DNA from: Stenotrophomonas sp. Ste86
Lineage (GTDB): Bacteria > Pseudomonadota > Gammaproteobacteria > Xanthomonadales > Xanthomonadaceae
Reading direction: 5' to 3'
Length of the DNA stretch: 64,000 bases
NCBI RefSeq assembly: GCF_024519465.1
Contig: NZ_JALJRW010000017.1
Span: 1 to 64,000, forward strand
The position numbers and the translations under genes were made by a program. Below, piece by piece: positions 56,945 through 64,000 of the stretch. Positions within the stretch are counted from its first letter, which is position 1. Each line of letters begins with the position of its first letter. The notes under the pieces were generated by a model. That model saw nothing but the letters and a program-made list of their open reading frames with translations. It did not search any database and had not been told where the DNA came from.

Positions 56945-57550
56945 TCAGGCCAGCGCCGGCGCGCGTCGCAGCAGTGCCTGGAAAGCGCCCAACAGGTACG
57001 GATCGACCAGGCCGCCGGCGGCCTCCTCGAGAATGCGCATCACCTGCTCGCGGTCCATCGCATCGCGGTAGGGGCGGTCGCTGGTCATTGCATCCCAGGC
57101 GTCGACGAGGGTCAGGATGCGTGCGCCGAGCGGTATCGCTTCGCCACGCAGGCCATCGGGATAGCCGCTGCCGTCGAAGGCTTCATGGTGCGCGCGGATC
57201 AGTTGCGCCACGTCGGCAGCATCGCTGCGGCCGGTAGCCAGGAAAATGCGTTCGCCGTGCAGGGGGTGCTGGCGCATGATCGCCTGCTCGGCATCGTCGT
57301 GGCGGCCGCTGCTGAGCAGCACGTCGTCGGGGATGCCGATCTTGCCGATATCGTGGAAGCAGGCGGCCAGCCCGATCCGGTCGCAGTGCGCCGGGTCCAG
57401 TCCGCAGTGGCGGGCCAGCGAGGTGGCCAGCAGACCGACGCGGTCGCAGTGGCGGCGGGTGTAGACATCGCGCAGTTGCAGTGACAGCGACAGCGCATCG
57501 ATGGAGCAGGCCAGCGCGTGGCTGGGGTGCAGCGGGGAGAAATCGGTCAC
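56945..57550 (-). CDS. Stand-alone HD-GYP phosphodiesterase
   Basis: About 201 residues, a minimal HD-GYP domain without a sensory part. Metal motifs: RRHCDRVG, HDIGKIGIPD, the GYP motif in HHEAFDGSGYPDGL and TLVDAWDAM. It should degrade c-di-GMP to pGpG or GMP. The GTG at 57550 follows AAGAAG; a longer N-terminus to 57607 is possible. It lies in line with the upstream lipoprotein gene, with a strong hairpin between them. Confidence 0.85.
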   Translation of the reverse strand: MTDFSPLHPSHALACSIDALSLSLQLRDVYTRRHCDRVGLLATSLARHCGLDPAHCDRIGLAACFHDIGKIGIPDDVLLSSGRHDDAEQAIMRQHPLHGERIFLATGRSDAADVAQLIRAHHEAFDGSGYPDGLRGEAIPLGARILTLVDAWDAMTSDRPYRDAMDREQVMRILEEAAGGLVDPYLLGAFQALLRRAPALA

Positions 57551-57565
57551 GGGAACTTCTTGCTG

Positions 57566-57597
57566 CGTCTCCCGGCGGCGGCTGCCGCCGGGAGACG
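57566..57597. repeat. 14-bp hairpin between lipoprotein and HD-GYP genes
   Basis: CGTCTCCCGGCGGC and GCCGCCGGGAGACG pair perfectly with a 4-nt loop. On the minus strand it stands directly before the HD-GYP ribosome binding region. No T-run follows. It may partly terminate or control expression of the HD-GYP gene. Confidence 0.55.
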
Positions 57598-57603
57598 GTG
57601 GAA

Positions 57604-58125
57604 TCAATGCCGTTGCAGCTGGATGCCGTGCTTCTTGGCGTACGCGTCCTGGGCCGCGTCCAGGGCCTGCATTTCACCGTCGATCCGGTTGCCCACGGCC
57701 TGCAGCTTCTCGGCCAGCGGCATGATCTGCGCCTTGTCGTAGCCTTCCGGCAGCGCGGCCATTTCCAGCAGGATGGCGAACATTTCATCCGAGCTCTGCA
57801 CGTAGGTGCGCAGCTTCTGGTGCACGTCCTTGGCATCGTCGGCCGGCGGCATCTGGTCGATCATGGCCAGGTACTGCTTCATCTCCGCGCGTGCACCTTC
57901 CAGGCCGGACTTGAACGTGGCCAGGCCCTTGCCTTGGCCCAGTGCCTTCTGCAGTTCTTCGCCGCGCGGGCCGATGGTCCACTGCTGCACGGTGGTGGCG
58001 GTGCCGTTCCACAGGGCGACGTTTTCGGTGAGGTATTCGCTGGCGGTCATGCCGCTGCCGCCGCCGCTGCAGGCGGTGAGCAGGGCCAGGCCGGCGGCCA
58101 GCAGCAGGGTGTGGAATCGTTTCAA
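57604..58125 (-). CDS. Putative lipoprotein
   Basis: About 173 residues. Signal KRFHTLLLAAGLALLTACSG with lipobox LTAC. The rest is highly helical, rich in Gln, Glu and Lys. No domain recognised. The TTG at 58125 is the likely start: AAGGAG lies 8-9 bases upstream and the signal begins at KRF. A terminator-like hairpin separates it from mfd. Confidence 0.75.
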   Translation of the reverse strand: MKRFHTLLLAAGLALLTACSGGGSGMTASEYLTENVALWNGTATTVQQWTIGPRGEELQKALGQGKGLATFKSGLEGARAEMKQYLAMIDQMPPADDAKDVHQKLRTYVQSSDEMFAILLEMAALPEGYDKAQIMPLAEKLQAVGNRIDGEMQALDAAQDAYAKKHGIQLQRH

Positions 58126-58157
58126 AGCAACTCTCCTTGTCGCGGGCAATGAGCAGG

Positions 58158-58189
58158 AAAGACCCTCCGGCCCGCAGAAGCGGAGGGTC
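58158..58189 (-). terminator. Terminator-like hairpin after mfd
   Basis: GACCCTCCG (58161-58169) pairs with CGGAGGGTC (58181-58189) as a 9-bp stem; on the minus strand it is followed by TTTCC. It lies 24-52 bp past the mfd stop. Confidence 0.65.
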
Positions 58190-58212
58190 ATAGGGGAATC
58201 AGTTGTAGAGCG

Positions 58213-61200
58213 TCAGCGCGGCGACAGCGTCAGCAGCAACGCCTTGGCGGCGCTGAAGCGATCTTCGGGCAACGGCAGCGGGTGCTTGATGCGCAGCTTG
58301 TCCGGGCCGTCCATCGTGTACAGCTTGGGCTGCTTCTGGATCATCTGGATCACCGCCATCGGATCGATCGTCGGCTTGGCTTCGAACACGATGCGACCGC
58401 CGTTTTCACCCAGCTCCAGCTTGCGCACGCCCAGCGTGTTGGCCTGCAGCTTGAGTTCGGCGATCGCGAACAGGTGCTTGGCCGGATCCGGCAGCAGGCC
58501 GAAGCGGTCGATCATCTCCACCTGCAGTTCGCGCAGTGCATCGGTATCGCGCGCGCTGCTGATGCGCTTGTACAGGGTCAGGCGGGTATGCACGTCGGGC
58601 AGGTAGTCGTCCGGGATCAGCGCGGGCACGTGCAGCTCCACCTCGGCACCGCGCGCTTCTTCGCCGGCATCCAGGTCGGGCAGCTTGCCCAGGCGGATGC
58701 TGCGGACCGCGCGTTCGAGCAGCTCGGTGTACAGGCTGAAACCGACCTCGGCCATCTGTCCGCTCTGGTCCTCGCCGAGCAGTTCGCCGGCGCCGCGGAT
58801 TTCCAGATCGTGGGTGGCCAGGGTGAAACCGGCACCGAGCTCGTCCATCGAGGCGATCGCGTCCAGGCGCTTTTCCGCGTCCGGGGTCATCGCCCGCTTG
58901 TCCGGCACCACCAGGTAGGCGTAAGCGCGGTGGTGCGAGCGACCGACGCGGCCACGCAGCTGGTGCAGCTGGGCCAGGCCGAAGCGGTCGGCGCGGTTGA
59001 TGATGATGGTATTGGCGTTGGGGATGTCGATGCCCGATTCGATGATCGTGGTCGACAGCAGCACGTTGTAACGCTGCTTCTGGAAGTCCAGCATCACCCG
59101 CTCCAGCTCGCGCTCGGGCATCTGCCCGTGGGCGATGCCGATGCGTGCTTCAGGCACCAGTTCGGCCAGGTCACGCTGCATGCGGCCGATGCTCTCCACA
59201 TCGTTGTGCAGGAAATACAGCTGGCCGCCACGGGCCAGTTCGCGCTGGAACGCCTCACGCAGCAACGCGTTGTCCCAGGCGGTGATGAAGGTCTGCACTG
59301 CCAGCCGGTTCGGCGGCGGGGTGGCGATGATCGACAGGTCGCGCAGCCCGGCCATGGCCATGTTCAAGGTGCGCGGGATCGGGGTGGCGGTGAGGGTCAG
59401 CAGGTGCACGTTGGCACGCATCGCCTTCAGCGCCTCCTTCTGGCGCACGCCGAAGCGCTGCTCCTCGTCCACCACCACCAGGCCCAGGTCCTTGAACTTC
59501 ACGTCCGGCTGCAGCAGGCGGTGGGTACCGATGATGACGTCGATGGTACCGGCGGCCACCTTCTCCAGCTCGGCCTTGATTTCCTTGGTGCTCTTGAAGC
59601 GCGACAGCACTTCCACGCGCAGCGGCCAATCGGCGAAGCGGTCGCGGAAGTTGCGGTAATGCTGCTCGGCCAACAGCGTGGTCGGCACCAGCACCGCAAC
59701 CTGCTTGCCCGCACTGGCGGCGGCGAACGCGGCGCGCACGGCCACTTCGGTCTTGCCGAAGCCGACATCGCCGCACACCACCCGGTCCATCGGCTGGCTG
59801 CTGGCAAGATCGCGCAGCGTGGCATCGATCGCGGCGAGCTGGTCGGGGGTTTCCTCGAACGGGAAGCCGGCCGCGAACGGTTCGTACATCGAGCGGTCCA
59901 CATGCAGTGCCAGGCCGGCGCGCGCGCGGCGGCGGGCCTGGATTTCCAGTAGTTCGGCGGCCACGTCGCGGACTTTTTCGGCCGCCTTGCGCTTGGCCTT
60001 GGTCCATTGCTCGCCACCGAGCGAATGCAGCGGCGCGGTTTCGGCCGAGGCACCGGAGTAGCGGCTGATCAGGTGCAGCTGGGCGACCGGTACGTACAGG
60101 CGGTCGCCCTTGGCGTATTCGATTTCCAGGAATTCGCCGGGCATGCCGCCCGCATCGAGCACGATCAAGCCACGGTAGCGGCCCACGCCGTGGTCTTCGT
60201 GGACGATCGGCGCGCCTTCGGTCAGCTCGCCCAGGTCGCGGATGATCGCTTCCGGTTCGCGGCCGACCCGGCGGCTGCGACGGGTGGTGCCGGCGCGCTC
60301 GGGGAACAACTGGCGCTCGGTCAGCACCGCGATCTGCGGCGCATCCAGCGCGAAGCCGTCTTCCAGTGGCGCCACGGTGATCGCAAAGCGCGTCTTGGCA
60401 TCGGCCAGGAACGTCGGCAGATCAACCGCTACCGGCGGCTTCAGTTCGGCTGCCAGCAGCACTTCCAGCAACGCCTCGCGGCGGCCGGGCGAATCGGCGG
60501 CGATCAGCACCCGGCCCGGGTAATGGCCGATGAAGGACTTGAGCGCTTCGCCGGCCGGTGCATCACGCGCGGCCACCGGCAGCGGCGGCAACGGCTGGTC
60601 GCCCAGCGGCTGCGCGTCGGCGATGCGCGGGTGGTCGGCGTTCCAGATCTCGATGCGCGGCAGTGCATTGAGCTTGGCGCTCAGCGCCTCCGGGCTGAGG
60701 TACAGCTCCGAAGGTGCCAGCAGCGGCCGCTCCACGTCATGGCGGCGCTGTTCGTAGCGGTTGCCGGTCTGCGCCCAGAAGGACGCCGCGGCGTCGCCCA
60801 CGCCCACGCCGACCAGCGGCAGCACGTTTGGCTGCAGGTAGTCGAACAACGTGGCGGTCTGGTCGAAGAACAGTGGCAGGTAATACTCGACGCCGGCCGG
60901 GGCCAGCCCGGCCTTGAGATCCTGGTACAGCGCGCTGCGCCGGGTATCCACGTCGAAGCGCTCACGCAGGGTGGCCAGCACCCGCGACACGCTCAGGTCG
61001 TCCAGCGGCACTTCACGACCGGGCAGCATCCGCACCGCGTCGACCTTGTCCAGCGAGCGCTGGCTTTCCGGGTCGAAGGCGCGGATCGAATCGATGTCCT
61101 CGTCCAGCAGCTCGATCCGCAGTGGCGCGTCGGCGCCCATCGGGAATACATCGAGCAGGCCGCCCCGTACCGCGAAATCGCCCGGGTCCATCACCTGCGG

Positions 61201-61680
61201 CACGTTCCGGTACGCGGCGGCCTCCAGGCGGCGCTTCTCCGCGTCCAGGTCCAGGCGCTGGCCGACCTTCAGGTCGAAGCTGCCACCGACGATGTACTTG
61301 AGCGGGGCCAGCTGCTGCAGCAGCGTCTGCACCGGCACCACCACGATGCCGCGCTTGAGCGAGGGCAACTGGTGCAGCGCGGCCAGGCGCTGGGAAATGA
61401 TGTCCGGGTGCGGGCTGAAGGCGTCGTAGGGCAGGGTTTCCCAATCCGGGAACACCACCACCGGCAGGTCCGAGGCGCCGCCCAGCAGCGTGCGCAGGTC
61501 GGCTTCGATCTGGTTGGCGGTATGGTTGTCGCGCGCGATGAACAGCAGCGGCCCGTCATGGACCTCGGCCGCACGGGCGACGTACCACGCCAGCGCAGTG
61601 GCTGAAGCAGGAGCGCGCCACCAGGCGCGGAGCTGACCGGAACGTGGCAGCGGCGGTGCGGGATAGGAGGTGCGTGACAT
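58213..61680 (-). CDS. mfd: Transcription-repair coupling factor Mfd
   Basis: 1155 residues, full length. An N-terminal UvrB-like region, the RNA polymerase interaction domain (VHEDHGVGRYRGL), a superfamily 2 translocase with Walker A GDVGFGKTEVAVRAAF and VVVDEEQRFG, and a C-terminal TRCF domain. Mfd removes RNA polymerase stalled at lesions and recruits UvrA. The ATG at 61680 is the natural start. Confidence 0.97.
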   Translation of the reverse strand: MSRTSYPAPPLPRSGQLRAWWRAPASATALAWYVARAAEVHDGPLLFIARDNHTANQIEADLRTLLGGASDLPVVVFPDWETLPYDAFSPHPDIISQRLAALHQLPSLKRGIVVVPVQTLLQQLAPLKYIVGGSFDLKVGQRLDLDAEKRRLEAAAYRNVPQVMDPGDFAVRGGLLDVFPMGADAPLRIELLDEDIDSIRAFDPESQRSLDKVDAVRMLPGREVPLDDLSVSRVLATLRERFDVDTRRSALYQDLKAGLAPAGVEYYLPLFFDQTATLFDYLQPNVLPLVGVGVGDAAASFWAQTGNRYEQRRHDVERPLLAPSELYLSPEALSAKLNALPRIEIWNADHPRIADAQPLGDQPLPPLPVAARDAPAGEALKSFIGHYPGRVLIAADSPGRREALLEVLLAAELKPPVAVDLPTFLADAKTRFAITVAPLEDGFALDAPQIAVLTERQLFPERAGTTRRSRRVGREPEAIIRDLGELTEGAPIVHEDHGVGRYRGLIVLDAGGMPGEFLEIEYAKGDRLYVPVAQLHLISRYSGASAETAPLHSLGGEQWTKAKRKAAEKVRDVAAELLEIQARRRARAGLALHVDRSMYEPFAAGFPFEETPDQLAAIDATLRDLASSQPMDRVVCGDVGFGKTEVAVRAAFAAASAGKQVAVLVPTTLLAEQHYRNFRDRFADWPLRVEVLSRFKSTKEIKAELEKVAAGTIDVIIGTHRLLQPDVKFKDLGLVVVDEEQRFGVRQKEALKAMRANVHLLTLTATPIPRTLNMAMAGLRDLSIIATPPPNRLAVQTFITAWDNALLREAFQRELARGGQLYFLHNDVESIGRMQRDLAELVPEARIGIAHGQMPERELERVMLDFQKQRYNVLLSTTIIESGIDIPNANTIIINRADRFGLAQLHQLRGRVGRSHHRAYAYLVVPDKRAMTPDAEKRLDAIASMDELGAGFTLATHDLEIRGAGELLGEDQSGQMAEVGFSLYTELLERAVRSIRLGKLPDLDAGEEARGAEVELHVPALIPDDYLPDVHTRLTLYKRISSARDTDALRELQVEMIDRFGLLPDPAKHLFAIAELKLQANTLGVRKLELGENGGRIVFEAKPTIDPMAVIQMIQKQPKLYTMDGPDKLRIKHPLPLPEDRFSAAKALLLTLSPR

Positions 61681-61789
61681 GAACCGGCGATTTTAGCAGA
61701 CCGCGCGGTCAGGACCGTGTCAGCCCGCGGTGTTGCCGCTGGGCCTGCGCATCGCTCCGCTCACCGTTGCCCGTCCGGTGGCACAGCCC

Positions 61790-61855
61790 GGTAGGTACCG
61801 GCCGCTGGCCGGCACGCGCGCAAAAACCGTAGGTGCCGGCCGTTGGCCGGCACGC
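61790..61855. repeat. Two tandem GTAG-type repeats
   Basis: Two direct copies (61790-61817 and 61828-61855) of a GTAGGT-headed unit; both fold as a GCC/GGC hairpin (CCGGCC with GGCCGG). They lie between the mfd start and the 3' end of the GNAT gene. They belong to the same intergenic repeat family as those at 46 and 54 kb. Confidence 0.75.
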
Positions 61856-61857
61856 CG

Positions 61858-62403
61858 TCAGCTATCGAGCTCTAAAACCATGCGCACCAGGCCAGGCGTG
61901 CCCTGCGGATGCGGCACCGGCTTGAAGCCCAGCGAAGCAGCCAGCTGCTTCATCGGCTCGTTCTCTTCGGCGACGTCGCCGTACAACCGGTCCAGGTACT
62001 TGCCACGCGCCCACTTGACCAACTTGCGCATCAGCTGCCGGCCCAGGCCCTGGCCGACCAGGAACCGGCTGACCAGGATGGCGTACTCGGCCTCGCGGGT
62101 GCCCTGGATGATCGAGGCCCGCGCCACCGCCCCGACCACGGCTTCACCGGCGGGCAGGGACTCGGCCGCGACCAGGGTGATTTCGCTCTTGGGATTGGGG
62201 TGGGTCAGGCGCTGGGTGGTTTCCGGCGACAGCTCGGTCACCGACTGCAGGAAACGGTCGCGGATCTCCTCCGGCCCGAACAGGCTGAAGGCGGCGTGCA
62301 GCGGTGCCCCGTCTTCGGGGCGGATCGGGCGGATCAGCAGCTCGTGGCCACTGGGTGCCTTGAAAATCTCGTGCCAGGGCGGCATGCGGTTACGGGTAGC
62401 CAT
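61858..62403 (-). CDS. GNAT acetyltransferase, Pat-like
   Basis: 181 residues. The GNAT core has LIRPIRPEDGAPLHAAFS, then the acetyl-CoA loop VSRFLVGQGLGRQLM (Q/RxxGxG/A). The LLIRPIRPEDG start resembles the acetyltransferase domain of protein lysine acetyltransferase Pat/PatZ, but here it stands alone. The substrate is unknown. The ATG at 62403 (MATRNRMPPWH) is preferred over one at 62439. Confidence 0.85.
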   Translation of the reverse strand: MATRNRMPPWHEIFKAPSGHELLIRPIRPEDGAPLHAAFSLFGPEEIRDRFLQSVTELSPETTQRLTHPNPKSEITLVAAESLPAGEAVVGAVARASIIQGTREAEYAILVSRFLVGQGLGRQLMRKLVKWARGKYLDRLYGDVAEENEPMKQLAASLGFKPVPHPQGTPGLVRMVLELDS

Positions 62404-62498
62404 ACCGGTGATTCCTAGGTGGTCTTCGGATTCTCGCATCCCCGGGGGCGGGTTCCGTGAACGGAACGCTCACGCCGTTCAGGGAGGCGCAGGGGCGC

Positions 62499-63356
62499 TC
62501 ATTCGGCCTGTTTGAGCCACTGCAGGCGCGTGCTGGCGCCGGCTTCGCCGAGGAACTGCTTCAGCACCGGCATTGCCGGGGCCAACGCCTGGTCGAACTG
62601 CCACGGCGGGTTGAGCAGCAGCATGCCGCTGCCGTTGAGCCGCAGCGGTGAATCGTCCGGGCGCACCAGCAGTTCCACGGTCAGCACCGACTTCACCGGC
62701 AGCGCGCAGGCCTTGCGCAGGAAATGCAGGATGGTGCGGCGCTGCTTGATCGGGAACCAGATCGCAAAGCTCGCCTGCGGCCAGCGGCCCAGGATCTCGG
62801 TCACCGAGGCCAGGATGGCCTGGTACTCGGCGTCCTGTCCTTCGTAGGGCGGGTCGATCAGGACCAGCCCGCGGCCGATCTTCACGCCGTTGGCCTTGGG
62901 CGGCAGCAGCTTCCGGTTCTGGGCATAGCCATCGGCGTGGTACACGCCCACCCGGCTGTCATGGGCGAACAGCGCCTTCAGCGAGGCCACTTCGTCGTCC
63001 TGCACCTCGCAGACCGCCATGCGGTCCTGCTCGCGCAGGGTCTGGGCGGTCAGCAGCGGCGAGCCGGGGTAGCTGATCATCGCCCCGACCGGGTTGTCGG
63101 CCTGGACCGCCTTGAGATAGCGCTCGACCACCGCCGGCAGCGAGGGCTGGGCCATCAGCCGCATCACCCCGTCCTCGGCCTCCAGCGTCTTGCGGCTTTC
63201 CTCGCTGGCCAGCAGGTAGCGGCCGGCGCCGCCGTGGGTGTCCAGCACGAAGAACGGGCTGTCCTTGCGCTTGAAGGTGTCGAGCAGGGCAAGCTGCACG
63301 ATGTGCTTGAGCACATCGGCGTGGTTGCCGGCATGGAAGGCGTGGCGGTAATTCAT
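62499..63356 (-). CDS. rlmJ: 23S rRNA (adenine2030-N6)-methyltransferase RlmJ
   Basis: 285 residues. Starts MNYRHAFHAGNHADVLKHIV, the RlmJ/YhiR signature; the catalytic motif is LIDPPYEGQ. It methylates A2030 of 23S rRNA. The long upstream open frame lacks homology, so the start at 63356 is clear. Divergent from creB with 45 bp between the starts. Confidence 0.96.
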   Translation of the reverse strand: MNYRHAFHAGNHADVLKHIVQLALLDTFKRKDSPFFVLDTHGGAGRYLLASEESRKTLEAEDGVMRLMAQPSLPAVVERYLKAVQADNPVGAMISYPGSPLLTAQTLREQDRMAVCEVQDDEVASLKALFAHDSRVGVYHADGYAQNRKLLPPKANGVKIGRGLVLIDPPYEGQDAEYQAILASVTEILGRWPQASFAIWFPIKQRRTILHFLRKACALPVKSVLTVELLVRPDDSPLRLNGSGMLLLNPPWQFDQALAPAMPVLKQFLGEAGASTRLQWLKQAE

Positions 63357-63401
63357 CGGCGCAGTGTACGGGGCGGCGGGCCCAGCGGCTATGCTGCGCG
63401 C

Positions 63402-64000
63402 ATGAACCGCCCCCTGCACAACGTCCTGGTCGTCGAAGACGAAACCGCCATCGCCGACACCGTGCTGTACGCGCTGCGCAGCGAGGGCTATGGCGCCCAG
63501 CACTGCCTGCTCGGCGGTGGCGCGCTGGAAGCGCTGCGCCAGCAGGCCTTCGACGTGGTGGTGCTGGACGTGGGGCTGCCGGACATGAGCGGGTTCGAGG
63601 TCTGCCGCAGCCTGCGCACCTTCAGCGAGGTGCCGGTGATCTTCCTGACCGCGCGCAACGACGAGTTCGACCGCGTGCTGGGCCTGGAGCTGGGCGCGGA
63701 CGACTACATGGCCAAGCCGTTCTCGCCGCGCGAGCTGGTCGCCCGGGTGCGCGCGCGGTTGCGCCGTAGCGGTACGTCGGTCGAGCAGGGTGGGTGGCAA
63801 CAGCACGGCCGCTTCGCCATCGACCGCGAGGGCCGCCGTATCCGCTTCGCCGAGCAGCCACTGGAGCTGACCCGCTACGAGTACGCGCTGATGGCCGCGC
63901 TGCTGCAGCGCCCCGGCGCCATCCTCAGCCGCGCGCAATTGATGGACCGGGGCTGGGACACCGACGCCGACAGCGCTGATCGCACGGTGGATACCCACGT
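63402..64000 (+). CDS. creB: Response regulator CreB, partial
   Basis: About 199 residues are visible; the 3' end lies beyond the window. The receiver domain has the acidic pair VVEDE, the phospho-acceptor Asp in VLDVGLPD and Lys in AKPFSPREL. The OmpR-type winged helix (LELTRYEYALMAALLQ, RTVDTHV) follows. The close match to CreB (DVGLPDMSGFEVC, LGLELGADDY) supports the name. The sensor creC should follow downstream. CreBC affects beta-lactamase and envelope genes in related species. Confidence 0.93.
   Translation, partial: MNRPLHNVLVVEDETAIADTVLYALRSEGYGAQHCLLGGGALEALRQQAFDVVVLDVGLPDMSGFEVCRSLRTFSEVPVIFLTARNDEFDRVLGLELGADDYMAKPFSPRELVARVRARLRRSGTSVEQGGWQQHGRFAIDREGRRIRFAEQPLELTRYEYALMAALLQRPGAILSRAQLMDRGWDTDADSADRTVDTH

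Noticed and set aside
60007..61605. Plus-strand open frame of 532 codons opposite mfd
   Set aside because: Antisense shadow of a full-length mfd; composition typical of such shadows.

Overview
The window is GC-rich chromosomal DNA from a gammaproteobacterium of the Xanthomonadaceae. Stenotrophomonas or a close relative is most likely. The evidence is the GTAG-headed palindromic intergenic repeats (SMAG type) near 46.0, 53.8 and 61.8 kb, and the gene repertoire: cyo oxidase, desT/desC/desB-like desaturase locus, MHYT-GGDEF-EAL protein and creB. I see no rRNA, tRNA, CRISPR array, insertion sequence or prophage. Coding density is high, and most long antisense reading frames are GC-driven shadows.

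Layout. 0.3-3.8 kb: a secreted protein of unknown function, an RsbQ-type hydrolase translationally coupled to a PAS-GGDEF diguanylate cyclase, and a small membrane protein. 4.0-6.6 kb: D-lactate dehydrogenase and lactate permease. 7.0-11.1 kb: cyoABCD, the cytochrome bo3 quinol oxidase, closed by a terminator. 11.3-13.3 kb: an MHYT-GGDEF-EAL c-di-GMP protein. 13.5-19.2 kb: radA, then an Hsp90-family ATPase followed by a large TPR-like protein. 19.5-26.6 kb: ypjD divergent from ffh, a lipoprotein, a coupled nitronate monooxygenase/class IV aminotransferase pair, then rpsP-rimM-trmD-rplS with a good sigma70 promoter upstream of rpsP and a structured leader before rplS. 26.7-32.5 kb: small membrane protein, MATE exporter, lipoprotein, hslR, katG with an OxyR-like half-site upstream, and a DUF937 protein. 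32.7-41.1 kb: acyltransferase, mutS, barstar-like protein, exported Cif-like alpha/beta hydrolase, glycine-zipper protein and a membrane protein. 41.1-45.8 kb: an efflux-type operon (outer membrane factor, HlyD adaptor, two ABC-2 permeases) with no ATPase gene. 46.1-49.1 kb: a desT-like regulator divergent from a ferredoxin reductase and a fatty acid desaturase. 49.1-53.8 kb: a phosphatase, a globin-coupled diguanylate cyclase (dosC-like) divergent from a CDF metal exporter, and gpmA. 54.0-64.0 kb: an M13 peptidase, a secreted protein, a stand-alone HD-GYP protein, a lipoprotein, mfd, a GNAT acetyltransferase, rlmJ, and the start of creB, which is cut by the window end.

How they work together. 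Most of the window is ordinary housekeeping: translation, DNA repair, respiration and redox defence. Four c-di-GMP enzymes with different sensory inputs (hydrolase-linked PAS, MHYT, globin, none) lie within 57 kb. The least explained pieces are the Hsp90-like/TPR pair, the RsbQ-PAS-GGDEF module, the ABC-2 export operon without an ATPase, the rplS leader, and the Cif-like hydrolase that lacks a key tyrosine.
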